Of a DNA stretch of 64,000 nucleotides, positions 26,489-36,048 are shown piece after piece; position 1 is the first letter of the stretch; each line of letters opens with the position of its first letter. The position numbers were made by a program, and so were the translations under genes. The DNA is taken from the NCBI GenBank assembly GCA_018829445.1, contig JAHJTV010000018.1, forward strand, positions 96,896 through 160,895, written 5' to 3'. The DNA comes from a bacterium (lineage in GTDB: Bacteria; SAR324; XYD2-FULL-50-16). The notes beneath the pieces were generated by a model. The model did no database searches. It was given only the letters and a program-made list of their open reading frames with translations, and had not been told where the DNA came from.

Positions 26489-27265
26489 TTAATCACCATA
26501 AATGTCAAAATTGAAGTATTTATCCTGGATTTTTTTATAAGTACCATTGGCTCGAATGCCATCAATAGCTTTATTGAAAAGCTCAACCAGATCCTGATTA
26601 TCCTTGTGGATCGCAATTCCAGTGCCAATACCAAACCACTTGGGATCTGAAAAAGTAGGACCAACAAATTGGAACTTCTCGTTACCTTCCAGATTCAGAA
26701 AACCTTCAGAGAGCGAAACCGCGTCAGCTAAGGTCAAATCTATTCGCCCTGATTTCATGTCAAGATATACTTCATCCTGGGTACCGTAACGAATGATTTC
26801 TGTGTTTTTCCCCCACATGGCGGTGGCATAACGATCATGGATAGTCTCGCGTTGAACGCCTATTTTAATCTTTTTTTGTTCTCCAGAAAGTACACTAATA
26901 ACCAAGTTCTCTTGAGCAGCCAATTTTGCTGGTGAATTAGAATATTTCTTTGAAAAAGCAACACTCTTCAATCGCTCTTCGGTAATGGACATTTGTGCAA
27001 TACTGGCATCATATTTCCTTGCCAGTAAACCGGGAATGGTTCCATCCCAGTCCTGCGTCTGCCAGGTACATTCCACTTTGAGAAAATCACAAAGGGCTTG
27101 ACCAATTTCGATATCAAAACCGACCAGTTTCCCTTCCGGTGTCATATAATTGAACGGAGGATAGGCACCCTCTGAACACATTCTGATTGTTTTCCAGTCT
27201 TTTGCTTGTAAACCGCCCGCCATTAAAAAAATAGCTGCTGTTAAAAATAAAACGATCCTTTTCAT
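26489..27265 (-). CDS. Polar amino-acid ABC transporter substrate-binding protein
   Basis: A 258-residue periplasmic protein of SBP family 3 (HisJ/ArgT-like). It has a signal peptide of about 21 residues. The ligand-binding domain carries the hallmarks EGAYPPFNYMTPEGKLVGFDIEIGQALCDFLKVEC, with ITEERLKSVAFSKKYSNSPAKLAA and the W-DGTIPGLLARKYD segment. GFDIE and YPPFN are the amino-acid-contact regions. The AAGGAG ribosome-binding site is close to the ATG. It is probably specific for basic amino acids or opine/N-acyl derivatives. Confidence 0.92.
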   Translation of the reverse strand: MKRIVLFLTAAIFLMAGGLQAKDWKTIRMCSEGAYPPFNYMTPEGKLVGFDIEIGQALCDFLKVECTWQTQDWDGTIPGLLARKYDASIAQMSITEERLKSVAFSKKYSNSPAKLAAQENLVISVLSGEQKKIKIGVQRETIHDRYATAMWGKNTEIIRYGTQDEVYLDMKSGRIDLTLADAVSLSEGFLNLEGNEKFQFVGPTFSDPKWFGIGTGIAIHKDNQDLVELFNKAIDGIRANGTYKKIQDKYFNFDIYGD

Positions 27266-27362
27266 AAATCTCTCCTTAAACGATTAGTTAACAATGAAAT
27301 TGTTATTAATCTCATTGTGTGCAAAACAAAAAAAGCCAAAGCGTTCGTTTCCCATCGGTAGA

Positions 27363-28142
27363 TTATGTCTCATAACTACTTGCCAGGAATTGGCGAAACC
27401 GCTCTGTCTTAGGGTTCGTAAAGATTTCATTTGGAGGCCCCTCCTCCTCAATGACACCTTTGTTCAGGAAAATCGTTTTTGACGACACTTCCCGGGCAAA
27501 ACCCAACTCGTGCGTAACAACTATCATTGTTCTGCCTTCTTCCGCCAGATCGCGCATAACCTTTAATACTTCACCAACCAGTTCGGGATCAAGAGCAGAT
27601 GTCGGTTCATCAAACAACAAGGCTTCCGGCTCCATAGCCAGCGCCCTGGCAATGGCAGCACGTTGCTGCTGACCACCCGAAAGATGCGAAGGATAAGCAT
27701 TTTTCTTTTCGTAAATTCCCACTTTATTCAAGTAGAATTTTGCCTTCTCAATGGCTTCTTTCTTGGATTGTTTCAGAACGTGAACCGGGGCTTCGATGAC
27801 GTTATCTTCAATGGTCATGTGTGACCAGAGATTAAACTGTTGGAAGATCATGGAAAGTTTGGTTCTTATTCGCTCAACCTGCTTAAGGCTTTTAGGAACA
27901 ACCTGACCATTTCTTTTGGTTTTGAGAAGAATCTCTTCACCTGCGACTACAATCTTCCCCTGTTCCGGAACATCTAAGAATGTCAGACAGCGTAAAATGG
28001 TGCTTTTCCCGGATCCGCTGGATCCAAGCATGGACACTACCTCTCCCTTTTTGGCGGTAAGGGAGACACCTTTTAAAACCTCTAATTGACCGAATCTTTT
28101 ATGAAGGTTATCTACTGACAATGCAGTTGCTTCGTTATTCAT
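27363..28142 (-). CDS. Polar amino-acid ABC transporter ATPase (HisP/GlnQ-like)
   Basis: A 259-residue ATPase. Walker A is GSSGSGKST, the signature is LSGGQQQR and Walker B is [12 protein letters not shown]. The RKGKTFGQ-like start of the family is visible ([19 protein letters not shown]). The frame extends to a TTG at 28157, but the ATG at 28142 has AAGG about 7 nt upstream. It is the first gene of the operon 28142 to 23821. A 280-bp divergent gap to the MFS gene at 28423 contains no other recognisable feature. Confidence 0.93.
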   Translation of the reverse strand: MNNEATALSVDNLHKRFGQLEVLKGVSLTAKKGEVVSMLGSSGSGKSTILRCLTFLDVPEQGKIVVAGEEILLKTKRNGQVVPKSLKQVERIRTKLSMIFQQFNLWSHMTIEDNVIEAPVHVLKQSKKEAIEKAKFYLNKVGIYEKKNAYPSHLSGGQQQRAAIARALAMEPEALLFDEPTSALDPELVGEVLKVMRDLAEEGRTMIVVTHELGFAREVSSKTIFLNKGVIEEEGPPNEIFTNPKTERFRQFLASSYET

Positions 28143-28422
28143 CGAATGCCTTGACAATGTCCAATGGTTTTAAGATCAATCCTGCAAAGGGATTGTGCTA
28201 AGAATTACACCCCTTTTGATAAAGGCAAATGGCAGTCATTGTCAACAGGTTTATACTATTTTGCAGAACTACTTTTTACCCTGTTTGTCACTGCTCAAAG
28301 TTCTTTTATTTGACTAAAAACATATATTGCATTAGATATCAAAGAGCTAATTCAAGAATTGATGTTAAGGAAATGGAAAGCGATGTTGAAATTCCAGCTA
28401 TTCCATTAATTTTAAGAATACC

Positions 28423-29733
28423 ATGAATAAGTCAAGTTTGGACAATAGCCAGAATTTAAAAGACCGATACTATACCAGAAATGTATTTGGAATATCCAGT
28501 GTAGAGTTTACCTGGGGATTGGGATTGCCTGTCGTTATCGAATCCACCTTTCTGCAGCTGTTTATTAAGAGCCTAGGGGCTTCCAGTCTAGTCATTGGAC
28601 TGATCCCAACTTTTTTCTTTATTGGAAGTTCAATATTTGCCCTTTTCTCCAGCTATTTTACCAGTCGGTTGGAATTTAAACGCACGGCGGTTGTCTTGCT
28701 TCATCTTTTTTCCGGTCTGTCTCTACTCTTCTTTGGAGTGTTCCTGTATCTTTTCAGCACTGTTGATTATTTACTGGTGGTCTTTTTTATCTCCTATGGC
28801 ATCTTTTCGTTGAGTCTGGGAATGACACTGCCGGTCTGGCTGAATTACCTGGTGGATATTCTGTCCGATGAGAAGTCCGTATCCGGCATCGCTTTTATGC
28901 TCATTGCCCAAAACTGCGCAAAATTTGTCGGCAGCATGGTAATCGTCAAGATTGTAGACAAATATTCATTTTCCGTAGAATCCTCTTCACTTGTATTTAT
29001 TGCTGTGGGAGCTCTATTCTCAATCGGCTCCCTTTTCTTCATGATAACAAAAGAAGTACCTGCTGCGGTCCCTGAAAAAAATGACTCAAGACAAACATTT
29101 CTGGTTCATACCCTGGAGTCTTTCCGTCATCTCATAAAGAACAGAAACTTCCTCCTGTTTCTGGCGGGTGATTTTGAGTTTTACATAATCGTAACGGTCA
29201 TTTCATTTTACGCCAATTATGCCACAACCTTTTGCGGGATTAACCCAGCCATTGCTTCGGGCGTTTTTGTAGCCTGTATTTACAGCGGAGCTATCTGCGC
29301 AAACTTTTTGTTGGGATCTTTGGGTTGGCTGGATTTGAAGAAAAAATATATATTTTCGAAATGTGTTTCTTTCAGTGCCATTCTGTTATTGATCACTTTC
29401 CAAGACCAGTGGGCATTTTTTGTCACCAGCTTCCTGTTAGGGCTTTCCCGGGGAACACGCATGGTTTCCATGGCACCCGCCACCAAAAGGCTTTCCGGTT
29501 TGGCGGATTCCACCAGTTATTTTGCCATCGCTCCGCTGGTTACACTTCCCATTGCTTCCGGAATGCCGATTGTTGCAGGATTGTTTTTAGATCGGTTTTC
29601 GCATCTTGGCGGAGATTCTTATCGAATCGTATTTGGTTCCTGCGCTTTTCTGATCGTTATCACCCTCTTTTTTATTCTTAAAACAGATTTTTCAGGCAAC
29701 CATCGGGTTGATTCAACCTTCAATCAAATCTGA
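28423..29733 (+). CDS. MFS transporter
   Basis: A 436-residue major facilitator family protein with twelve predicted spans. Substrate-specificity motifs are weak. The first loop reads SSYFTSRLEFKR, which resembles motif A. There are no clear neighbours of known pathway: upstream is the divergent amino-acid importer, downstream the ArsR regulator. Its substrate is unknown. The start ATG lacks a strong ribosome-binding site. Confidence 0.85.
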   Translation: MNKSSLDNSQNLKDRYYTRNVFGISSVEFTWGLGLPVVIESTFLQLFIKSLGASSLVIGLIPTFFFIGSSIFALFSSYFTSRLEFKRTAVVLLHLFSGLSLLFFGVFLYLFSTVDYLLVVFFISYGIFSLSLGMTLPVWLNYLVDILSDEKSVSGIAFMLIAQNCAKFVGSMVIVKIVDKYSFSVESSSLVFIAVGALFSIGSLFFMITKEVPAAVPEKNDSRQTFLVHTLESFRHLIKNRNFLLFLAGDFEFYIIVTVISFYANYATTFCGINPAIASGVFVACIYSGAICANFLLGSLGWLDLKKKYIFSKCVSFSAILLLITFQDQWAFFVTSFLLGLSRGTRMVSMAPATKRLSGLADSTSYFAIAPLVTLPIASGMPIVAGLFLDRFSHLGGDSYRIVFGSCAFLIVITLFFILKTDFSGNHRVDSTFNQI

Positions 29734-29982
29734 TTATTGGTTCCAATAGGATCATTAGTCAACAAAACCGAACCATTTATCACCTTCCACTTATAAATCG
29801 GATTTTATCGATTATTCTTTTGGCAACTCCCGCTTCCGATTTGTGTTTTTACGGTTTACCGGAGATGGTATGACACAGCCCGGGAAAATGAGGCATAAAT
29901 TGATTGCACTGTTGAGTATTCACAGCGGCAACGAACCGTCTGTAATCGAAGTCGGTCATTTGCATTTTAAAGGAGAAAAAGG

Positions 29983-30327
29983 ATGACGATTAAAAAATCA
30001 GGGTATTTCGAAGAGATTAGTGTGCGCATGACCGAATTTGCCAAAGCATTGGCACACCCTGCCCGTCTGGAGATATTGGAAACCCTGGCACAAAAAGACC
30101 ACTGTAATTGCGGAGAGATAGTCAGTAAATTGCCGCTGGCTCAGTCTACCGTTTCCCAGCATCTGAGAGAATTAAAAAACTCGGGAATTATCAGCAGCGA
30201 AAACGAAGGCTCCAAATCTCAATATGCGATAGAGTGGCTGGAGCTGGAATCACACTTTCAAGCGCTCGGAAAGTTTGCCGATAAACTGAAAACGCTTAAA
30301 AACATCCATAAACCTCAGATTCTTTAA
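29983..30327 (+). CDS. ArsR-family winged-helix regulator
   Basis: A 114-residue ArsR/SmtB-type protein. The winged helix covers about residues 15-85, with recognition helix AQSTVSQHLRELKNSGII. The motif HCNCGEI at residues 40-46 (C41, C43) resembles, but does not equal, the ELCVCDL metal site of true ArsR. Strong SD AAAGGAG before the ATG. No obvious operon partner: the gene stands alone between the MFS gene and the AraC-GyrI gene, with gaps of 249 and 334 bp. Effector unknown. Confidence 0.93.
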   Translation: MTIKKSGYFEEISVRMTEFAKALAHPARLEILETLAQKDHCNCGEIVSKLPLAQSTVSQHLRELKNSGIISSENEGSKSQYAIEWLELESHFQALGKFADKLKTLKNIHKPQIL

Positions 30328-30425
30328 CAATTGAACCCGGGGTATTCCGATTCCACGACAGCCATAAAATGATTTGATTCAACTACGAATAGACCTGTTT
30401 TATTTCCATACGGATAAATCCAAAA

Positions 30426-30574
30426 GGTGACCTAAATCCACCATCAAGGTTTTTCCCGTCGCATTAATTTGGTGACACGTAACAGGGAATATGTCCCAAT
30501 ATTAATACCAGGCCTTGCTTAATGCCCATTGCGGTACTGGGGTGACATAAAGGCAAATGGTGGATTTGGGGTGA
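30426..30574. repeat. Inverted-repeat-bounded segment, possible miniature element
   Basis: GGTGACCTAAATCCACCAT (30426-30444) faces ATGGTGGATTTGGGGTGA (30557-30574) as an inverted repeat: 11 exact bp (ATGGTGGATTT), then a weaker match. The inner part contains two more GGTGACA-type words (30471, 30541), perhaps nested ends. No flanking direct repeat could be confirmed. It fills most of the 334-bp gap 30328-30661. Confidence 0.5.
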
Positions 30575-30661
30575 TTTCCCCAATTGTTTTAATTCTAAAA
30601 TTCAGCTAACTCTAAATATCCGAAAGAGACTCCTCGAACAGATATTGAATTGGATTTAGCC

Positions 30662-31651
30662 ATGGCAGAAACACCCCGTCAAAAATTCCAGAGAGAAGAG
30701 TACACATCCCGTATTAATCGCGTTATCGATTACATTGAAAACAATCTTGACCGTGAGCTTTCTTTAAAACATCTGGCAGCAGTGGCCAATTTCTCCCAGT
30801 TTTACTTCCACAGGATTTTTAAGGCGATGGTGGGAGAAACTCTGAACAGCTTTATCCAGAGGATTCGTGTTGAGAAAGCGGCGATTCAGTTGATTGCGAG
30901 CCCTAGAAAAACCATAACCGAGGTCGCGCTGGACTGCGGTTTTTCCAGTTCAGCCTCCTTTGCCCGCGTATTTAAGGAATTCTATAACAAAAGCGCCAGC
31001 CAGTGGAGAGATGAAGCTGGAGCAGAAAACAGCAAGATCTGCAAAGTAAAAAACAATAATCGCCAATCAGTCAGCAATAATCGGGAAGAGCAATCCAGGG
31101 TATTGAGCCATATTGATCCTGTAACCCAAAATTTTATCTGGAGGATTAACATGGCTGGAATAAATGATATCCAAATCGAAGTTAAAGAGATGCCCGAGTT
31201 TCATGTCGCATATGTGCGCCATATTGGCGCCTACCAGGCAGATGAAGACCTGTTCAGGGAATTATTTGAAAGGCTGATGCGGTGGGCTGTTCCCAGGGGA
31301 CTATTCAAACCACCGGAGACCCTTTTTTTGAGTACTTATCATGATGATCCCAAAATTACTGAAGATGACAAACTGAGGGTCAGTGTCTGCATGACTGTGC
31401 CCGAAAATACCGAGGTCGACGGAGAGGTCGGGAAAATGAAGATTCCCGGAGGCAAGTTTGCTGTTGCCAGATGCGAGATCCAGGCTGATCAATATGAACA
31501 GGCCTGGGATGCGGTGATGGGGAGTTGGATGCCGGATAGCGGCTATCAGCCGGATGATCGACTATGCTATGAAATGAGTCTCAACAATCCGGATGAACAT
31601 CCGGAGAAACTTCATATCGTAAATATCTGTGTTCCCGTAAAACCATTATAA
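30662..31651 (+). CDS. AraC-family regulator with GyrI-like effector domain
   Basis: A 329-residue protein. The N-terminal AraC/XylS DNA-binding domain covers about residues 10-115 (LKHLAAVANFSQFYFHRIFKAMVGE and ITEVALDCGFSSSASFARVFKE). A linker leads to a C-terminal GyrI-like/BacterEffector domain from about residue 170 (IEVKEMPEFHVAYVRHIGAYQ ... FAVARCEIQADQYEQAWDAVMGSW). This Rob/SoxS-with-effector architecture is typical of regulators that sense small hydrophobic or cationic compounds. The frame starts with TTG at 30650, but the ATG at 30662 is preferred. Nearest neighbour downstream is a RidA gene on the other strand. Confidence 0.92.
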   Translation: MAETPRQKFQREEYTSRINRVIDYIENNLDRELSLKHLAAVANFSQFYFHRIFKAMVGETLNSFIQRIRVEKAAIQLIASPRKTITEVALDCGFSSSASFARVFKEFYNKSASQWRDEAGAENSKICKVKNNNRQSVSNNREEQSRVLSHIDPVTQNFIWRINMAGINDIQIEVKEMPEFHVAYVRHIGAYQADEDLFRELFERLMRWAVPRGLFKPPETLFLSTYHDDPKITEDDKLRVSVCMTVPENTEVDGEVGKMKIPGGKFAVARCEIQADQYEQAWDAVMGSWMPDSGYQPDDRLCYEMSLNNPDEHPEKLHIVNICVPVKPL

Positions 31652-31739
31652 AACAGCTTTCAGCCATCAGCGGTTGGCAATTAGCTTTTAAGGTGTAAAC
31701 AAGTTGCTCATTACGCATCTTGCTTACGCTTGAAACATC

Positions 31740-32156
31740 TTATTCAATGCGGCTGTTGATGACTGCTGTGGCTCGGATCTCCACCAGAAGTCCGGGCATC
31801 ACCAGTTCGGTTACGCCAATTGCCGTCCAGGCCGGGTAGTTATCTTTAATAAATTCGTTTTTTGCTTTGGCAAACCCTTTCATATCCTTCATGGAAGTAT
31901 GGTAGGTAACCAGTTCCACAATATCAGTCAACTCAGCCCCCGCTTCCCTGAGAACATTTTCCAGGTTTTGAAAAGCAAATCTTGTCTGGGCCTCGATCCC
32001 TTCTGCAGGTTTAAAAGACTGATCGATTCCAACCTGTCCCGAAACCTTGATGGTATCCCCGATTTTGACAGCCTGGGAAAACTTGAGAGAGTCATATATT
32101 ACTTCCGATCCCTTCGGGTTTACCAGGATCATCTGTTGTCTATTGTTTGATTCCAA
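31740..32156 (-). CDS. ridA: RidA family (reactive enamine/imine deaminase)
   Basis: A 138-residue RidA/YER057c/UK114 protein. The conserved C-terminal VEIRATAVI carries the arginine that binds the carboxylate of 2-aminoacrylate-type substrates, and GQVGIDQSFKPAEGIEAQTRFAFQNLENVL is the family core. It hydrolyses reactive enamines or imines formed by PLP enzymes. The start is TTG, because a good GGAG lies 5 nt before it. The nearest in-frame ATG is eight codons later and has no ribosome-binding site. It sits 22 bp after the aldo/keto reductase gene on the same strand, probably a two-gene operon with the reductase first. Confidence 0.92.
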   Translation of the reverse strand: MESNNRQQMILVNPKGSEVIYDSLKFSQAVKIGDTIKVSGQVGIDQSFKPAEGIEAQTRFAFQNLENVLREAGAELTDIVELVTYHTSMKDMKGFAKAKNEFIKDNYPAWTAIGVTELVMPGLLVEIRATAVINSRIE

Positions 32157-32178
32157 TTTTTCTCCTTAAAAACGATGA

Positions 32179-33315
32179 TCAGGAAGCAAGCTCCTGATGG
32201 CATATTTGCAGCCATTCCACAATGGAGATGTCCTGAGGACAGTGTTCTTCACATTCATAACACTCTTCACAAAGATCGGCAGTTTCATTGGCAAGAAATA
32301 CGCGGTAAAAATGCTGTGCCGACTTCATATCATTGTAGCGATAAGCGTCATTGTATCGCTGAAATATGGCGGGAATATTGACATTTGCCTGGCAGGGAAC
32401 ACAGTATTTGCAGCTGGTACAGTCTATTCTGGTCGCTTCCAGGTATTCCTTCCTGACCTGATCAATGACAGCCAGTTCCTGTCCGGAGAAACAACCTGCT
32501 TCAGCTCGGTTGGCGCTTTTCAGATTCTCCTCCACATGCCTCATGGTCGTCATACCACTTAAAACAACCGATATTTCCGGATGATTCCAAAGCCACTGCA
32601 ATGCCCAATCCGTGGGTGTCCTTTGGATGGGAGCTTTTGCCCAAAGCTCGGAAACGGAATCGGGAAGGTTTCGGCAGAACTGACCTCCCCTGAGGGGTTC
32701 CATGATGACAATCCCCAATCCTTTATCGGCAGCGTACAGTAATCCCTCTTTACCTGCCTGAAACTCTGTATCCATAAAATTGTACTGAATCTGGCAGAAT
32801 TCCCAACGGTCGTAAGCATCAATGATCTCTTTAAAAACATCGAGATGATCATGAAACGAAAATCCCAGGTGATGTATCCTTCCGTCAGCCTTAGCCTTTT
32901 CAGCCCAATCCAGTACTCCCAGGTCCCGGAGCTTAGGCCACTGCTTGTCATTCAAACCATGCAGCAGATAACACTCAATTCTGTCGGTTTGTAAATAGAC
33001 CAATTGTTCATTCAAGTATTTATCAAAATCCTGCTGTGAGTTTACAATCCAGGAGGGGAGCTTGGTTGCCAGCTTCACCTTTTCACGATAGCCATCCTGC
33101 AAAGCCCTGCCCAGAAAAGATTCGCTGTTACCACCATGATAGATATAAGCCGTATCGATATAATTGACCCCCTGATCGATAGCGTGCCGGACCATTGTTG
33201 TTGCTTCCGGTTCATTGATGTCGGATTGTTTCTTGTCTAAAATCGGTAAGCGCATGGCACCGAAACCCAGGACTGAAACCTTCCAGCCGAGTTTTCCGAA
33301 ATCTCTGTATTGCAT
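32179..33315 (-). CDS. Aldo/keto reductase with C-terminal 4Fe-4S ferredoxin domain
   Basis: A 378-residue protein. The N-terminal TIM-barrel AKR domain covers about residues 1-280, with the NADPH-type tyrosine motif VNYIDTAYIYHGGNSE and a catalytic-histidine region CYLLHGL. The C-terminal tail carries cysteines in C-x2-C-x2-C-x2-C spacing (CTSCKYCVPC) and CEECYECEEHCPQ, typical of the ferredoxin-tailed AKR group common in anaerobes. Substrate unknown. It is the upstream member of a two-gene unit with ridA. The 189-bp gap to the MocR-type gene holds nothing I recognise. Confidence 0.92.
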   Translation of the reverse strand: MQYRDFGKLGWKVSVLGFGAMRLPILDKKQSDINEPEATTMVRHAIDQGVNYIDTAYIYHGGNSESFLGRALQDGYREKVKLATKLPSWIVNSQQDFDKYLNEQLVYLQTDRIECYLLHGLNDKQWPKLRDLGVLDWAEKAKADGRIHHLGFSFHDHLDVFKEIIDAYDRWEFCQIQYNFMDTEFQAGKEGLLYAADKGLGIVIMEPLRGGQFCRNLPDSVSELWAKAPIQRTPTDWALQWLWNHPEISVVLSGMTTMRHVEENLKSANRAEAGCFSGQELAVIDQVRKEYLEATRIDCTSCKYCVPCQANVNIPAIFQRYNDAYRYNDMKSAQHFYRVFLANETADLCEECYECEEHCPQDISIVEWLQICHQELAS

Positions 33316-33504
33316 CAGTTCCCCAGTATTGTTGGTTTTTCCGTGTTTGTTCGATTCATCTCTTCCCTCCGAGAATGCATCTCAAACAAAGGTCACTCTT
33401 TTTTATTTCCGAGCCCGATGCCCTCCCTGGTACAAATAGTCAGATACAGTTGATGATAATGATGGGAGGCAACAGGCAATTTTGTCAATCGATTTAACTG
33501 TTCC

Positions 33505-34920
33505 TCAACATTGATCCATTACTGTTGTTATCACCTTCGCCAAACCATGAAGGCCTTGTTCGATCTGGGCATTATCCAGCAAACCGTAACCCAAAATTAT
33601 TGTATCTTGATAAACACCCTTGTTGATGGTGTGTTCTTCCACCGGATAAATCTTAACCCCAGACTTTTCGATAGTTTTCAGGAGATCCGGGGTGAACCGA
33701 ACTCCGGGGAAAGTTACAGCCAGGTGTAACCCGGTAGCGCTTCCTAATAGAACAACGTTGTCTTTGAACACCTCTTTCAGCTTATTTTCGATAAAGACTC
33801 TTTTCTGTTTCTGCACTTTTTTCATGCGCATCACATATCGATTAAAATGCCCCTGTTTTAAGAACCTGGCCAATACCAACTGATCCATGGTGGCGTTGTG
33901 AAGATCAGTAAACCATTTCAACATTCTTCCTTTCTCAATCAGTTCAGTGGGAAAGATGATATAGCCGATCCGTAGCGAGGGGCAGAGAGTTTTGCTGAAG
34001 GTTCCCACATAAACGACCCTGCCGGGATCGATTCCCTGAATGGAATTTACAGGCATGGCATCATACCGAAACTCGCTATCGTAATCATCCTCAAGAATAT
34101 AAGAGTCGGTTTTTCTGGCGTATTCCAGAAGCTGAATCCGCCTTTGAATCGGCATGGTGACACCCAAAGGAAACTGGTGTGAGGGGGTTACATAAATGAA
34201 CCTTGGTTTAAGGTTTTCCGGAAGCCTTGCCGTTACGAGGCCCTGATCGTCAATAGGTACAGGGTGTATGATTCCTCCAAATCCTTCAATGATTTGTTGA
34301 ATATCAAAAGTGATAGGGTCTTCAAGGACTGCACATTTGTTATCCTCATGTAACAGTAAACGACTGATCAACCCAATCGCCTGGGTTGTTCCTCCCGTAA
34401 TCAGGATCTGTTCAGGATGACATTTTACGCCCCGATGAATCCGGACATAGTTCGCTATCGCTTCCCGAAGTTCCATTCTTCCTTCCGGTGAGCCATAAGC
34501 CAACTGTGCCGGCGTCACCTCCTGGTACACTTCCCTTGTCAGTCGCAGCCAGAGATTAATGGGAAATAACCGTAAATCAGGAAGACCTGAACGAAAATCA
34601 ACACCCTTCGGGTTGAGAGGTTTAAATCCGACATGACCAATGGGTTCAAGCACGGGTGCTTCTTTGTTCAGATAAATAGCACCTTCCGCCACAAACGTCC
34701 CGGAACCGGACCTGGATTCAACATAGCCCTCCGCCAGCAACTGGTCATAAGCTTCCAGCACTACATTTCTGGAAACTCCAAGTTCTTCAGCCATCAGCCG
34801 TGTTGAAGGCAACCGGTAGCCTTCGGACAACACTCCATCAAGAATTTTTGTTTGCAGTTGTTCAAAGAGCTGTCTGATCAAGGATATATTCCTGGAACGA
34901 TCCAGGGATGCTATGGCCAT
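33505..34920 (-). CDS. MocR/PdxR-type regulator (GntR winged helix plus aminotransferase-like domain)
   Basis: A 471-residue protein. The N-terminal GntR-type winged helix is within residues 1-80 (LPSTRLMAEELGVSRNVVLEAYDQLLAEGYVESRSGSGTFV). From about residue 110 it has the type I aminotransferase fold with PLP lysine K310 (GTFSKTLCPSLRIGYI) and the PLP-binding EDDYDSEFRY. Proteins of this class sense PLP or a PLP-bound amino acid and usually activate a divergent gene. Here the divergent neighbour is the EamA exporter at 35059, so control of that gene is the likely role. The intergenic region 34921-35058 should hold the operator. Confidence 0.93.
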   Translation of the reverse strand: MAIASLDRSRNISLIRQLFEQLQTKILDGVLSEGYRLPSTRLMAEELGVSRNVVLEAYDQLLAEGYVESRSGSGTFVAEGAIYLNKEAPVLEPIGHVGFKPLNPKGVDFRSGLPDLRLFPINLWLRLTREVYQEVTPAQLAYGSPEGRMELREAIANYVRIHRGVKCHPEQILITGGTTQAIGLISRLLLHEDNKCAVLEDPITFDIQQIIEGFGGIIHPVPIDDQGLVTARLPENLKPRFIYVTPSHQFPLGVTMPIQRRIQLLEYARKTDSYILEDDYDSEFRYDAMPVNSIQGIDPGRVVYVGTFSKTLCPSLRIGYIIFPTELIEKGRMLKWFTDLHNATMDQLVLARFLKQGHFNRYVMRMKKVQKQKRVFIENKLKEVFKDNVVLLGSATGLHLAVTFPGVRFTPDLLKTIEKSGVKIYPVEEHTINKGVYQDTIILGYGLLDNAQIEQGLHGLAKVITTVMDQC

Positions 34921-35058
34921 GGTTGTTTTCTTAAAATTGGTTCTATTAAATTATCACTGATCTGGCTCTACACCATACCAGTTATGTTTCGTATTGTATA
35001 GCCAGTGTCATCGCTGAAATTGAGTTCAGTGTTCTCTTTAATGCACAAGGATAATCTA

Positions 35059-36036
35059 ATGAAATCAATATCTATAGGAAATAATATCCCCTTTGCAAAC
35101 AATCATTTGATCGGTACGGTTGAAATTTTACTGGCTTTTTCACTGGCAGGAAGCAGTATCGTTGTTGCCAAACTGTTATCACTGAGAGTTCCGGTTTTCA
35201 CAACCGGTGTTTTAAGTCTGATAGTAGCCTTTATCTGCATGTTACCTGTGCAATGGACAAAACGCCGGGAAATAAAGCGTCTCAACAGAAGAGAGATTGG
35301 ACTGATGCTGCTTCAGGCGTTATGCGGGATCGTACTGTTTAGAATCTTTACACTTTATGGCTTGCGATATACCTCTGCTGCTGACGCCAGCATCATCACT
35401 GCTGCCACCCCGGCAGTAATGGCACTATTATCCGTTCTCCTTTTGAAAGAGAGACTACGGTTCAATGTCATGCTGGGTGTTCTTGCCGCCTTGGGAGCCC
35501 TGGTAATGATCAACCTGGGAAGTCTGAAACCCGGTGAACTGTCCGGTTCTTTTTTCGGTAACCTGTTGATTTTCTGTGCAGTGGTTAGTGAAGTGCTGCT
35601 CACCATTTTTCGACGTTTTACCAAAGCCGGTATCAGCTCTATTACCAATACCACTCTATTGTCGCTTTTTAGTATCCTGATGATGTTCCCTGTTGCTCTT
35701 GTTGAGTTACAGACTTTTGACCTTCTTCAAATGACGATTCAAGACTGGTTGGCCATACTCTATTATGGGGCAGTCGCGACAGCCGCAGCTTATATCCTTT
35801 GGGGTGATGGAGCATTACGTATCCCAGCCGCCTATACTGGTGTGGCCTGTGTCTCCATGCCCATCACAGCCTTATTGCTGTCCAGTTTTGTTTTAGGGGA
35901 AACTTTGACCAGCATGCACCTGGTGGGTTGTGTGCTGGCGGTAACAGGAATTTTGTGTTGCAACTTGAACTTTATATCCCCGGGGAAAATGGGATCAATA
36001 AAAGCAGGTAAATTTCAAAGAAATGAGACGATTTAA
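35059..36036 (+). CDS. EamA/DMT-family transporter
   Basis: A 325-residue ten-span drug/metabolite transporter with two EamA repeats (roughly residues 25-165 and 175-310). The start at 35059 is chosen because AAGGA lies about 8 nt upstream. A longer frame begins at GTG 35005 without such a site. It is divergent from the MocR-type regulator and is followed by a LysE exporter 12 bp later in the same transcript. Such pairs usually export amino acids or metabolites. The cargo is unknown. Confidence 0.9.
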   Translation: MKSISIGNNIPFANNHLIGTVEILLAFSLAGSSIVVAKLLSLRVPVFTTGVLSLIVAFICMLPVQWTKRREIKRLNRREIGLMLLQALCGIVLFRIFTLYGLRYTSAADASIITAATPAVMALLSVLLLKERLRFNVMLGVLAALGALVMINLGSLKPGELSGSFFGNLLIFCAVVSEVLLTIFRRFTKAGISSITNTTLLSLFSILMMFPVALVELQTFDLLQMTIQDWLAILYYGAVATAAAYILWGDGALRIPAAYTGVACVSMPITALLLSSFVLGETLTSMHLVGCVLAVTGILCCNLNFISPGKMGSIKAGKFQRNETI

Positions 36037-36048
36037 AGGAGCACCATT

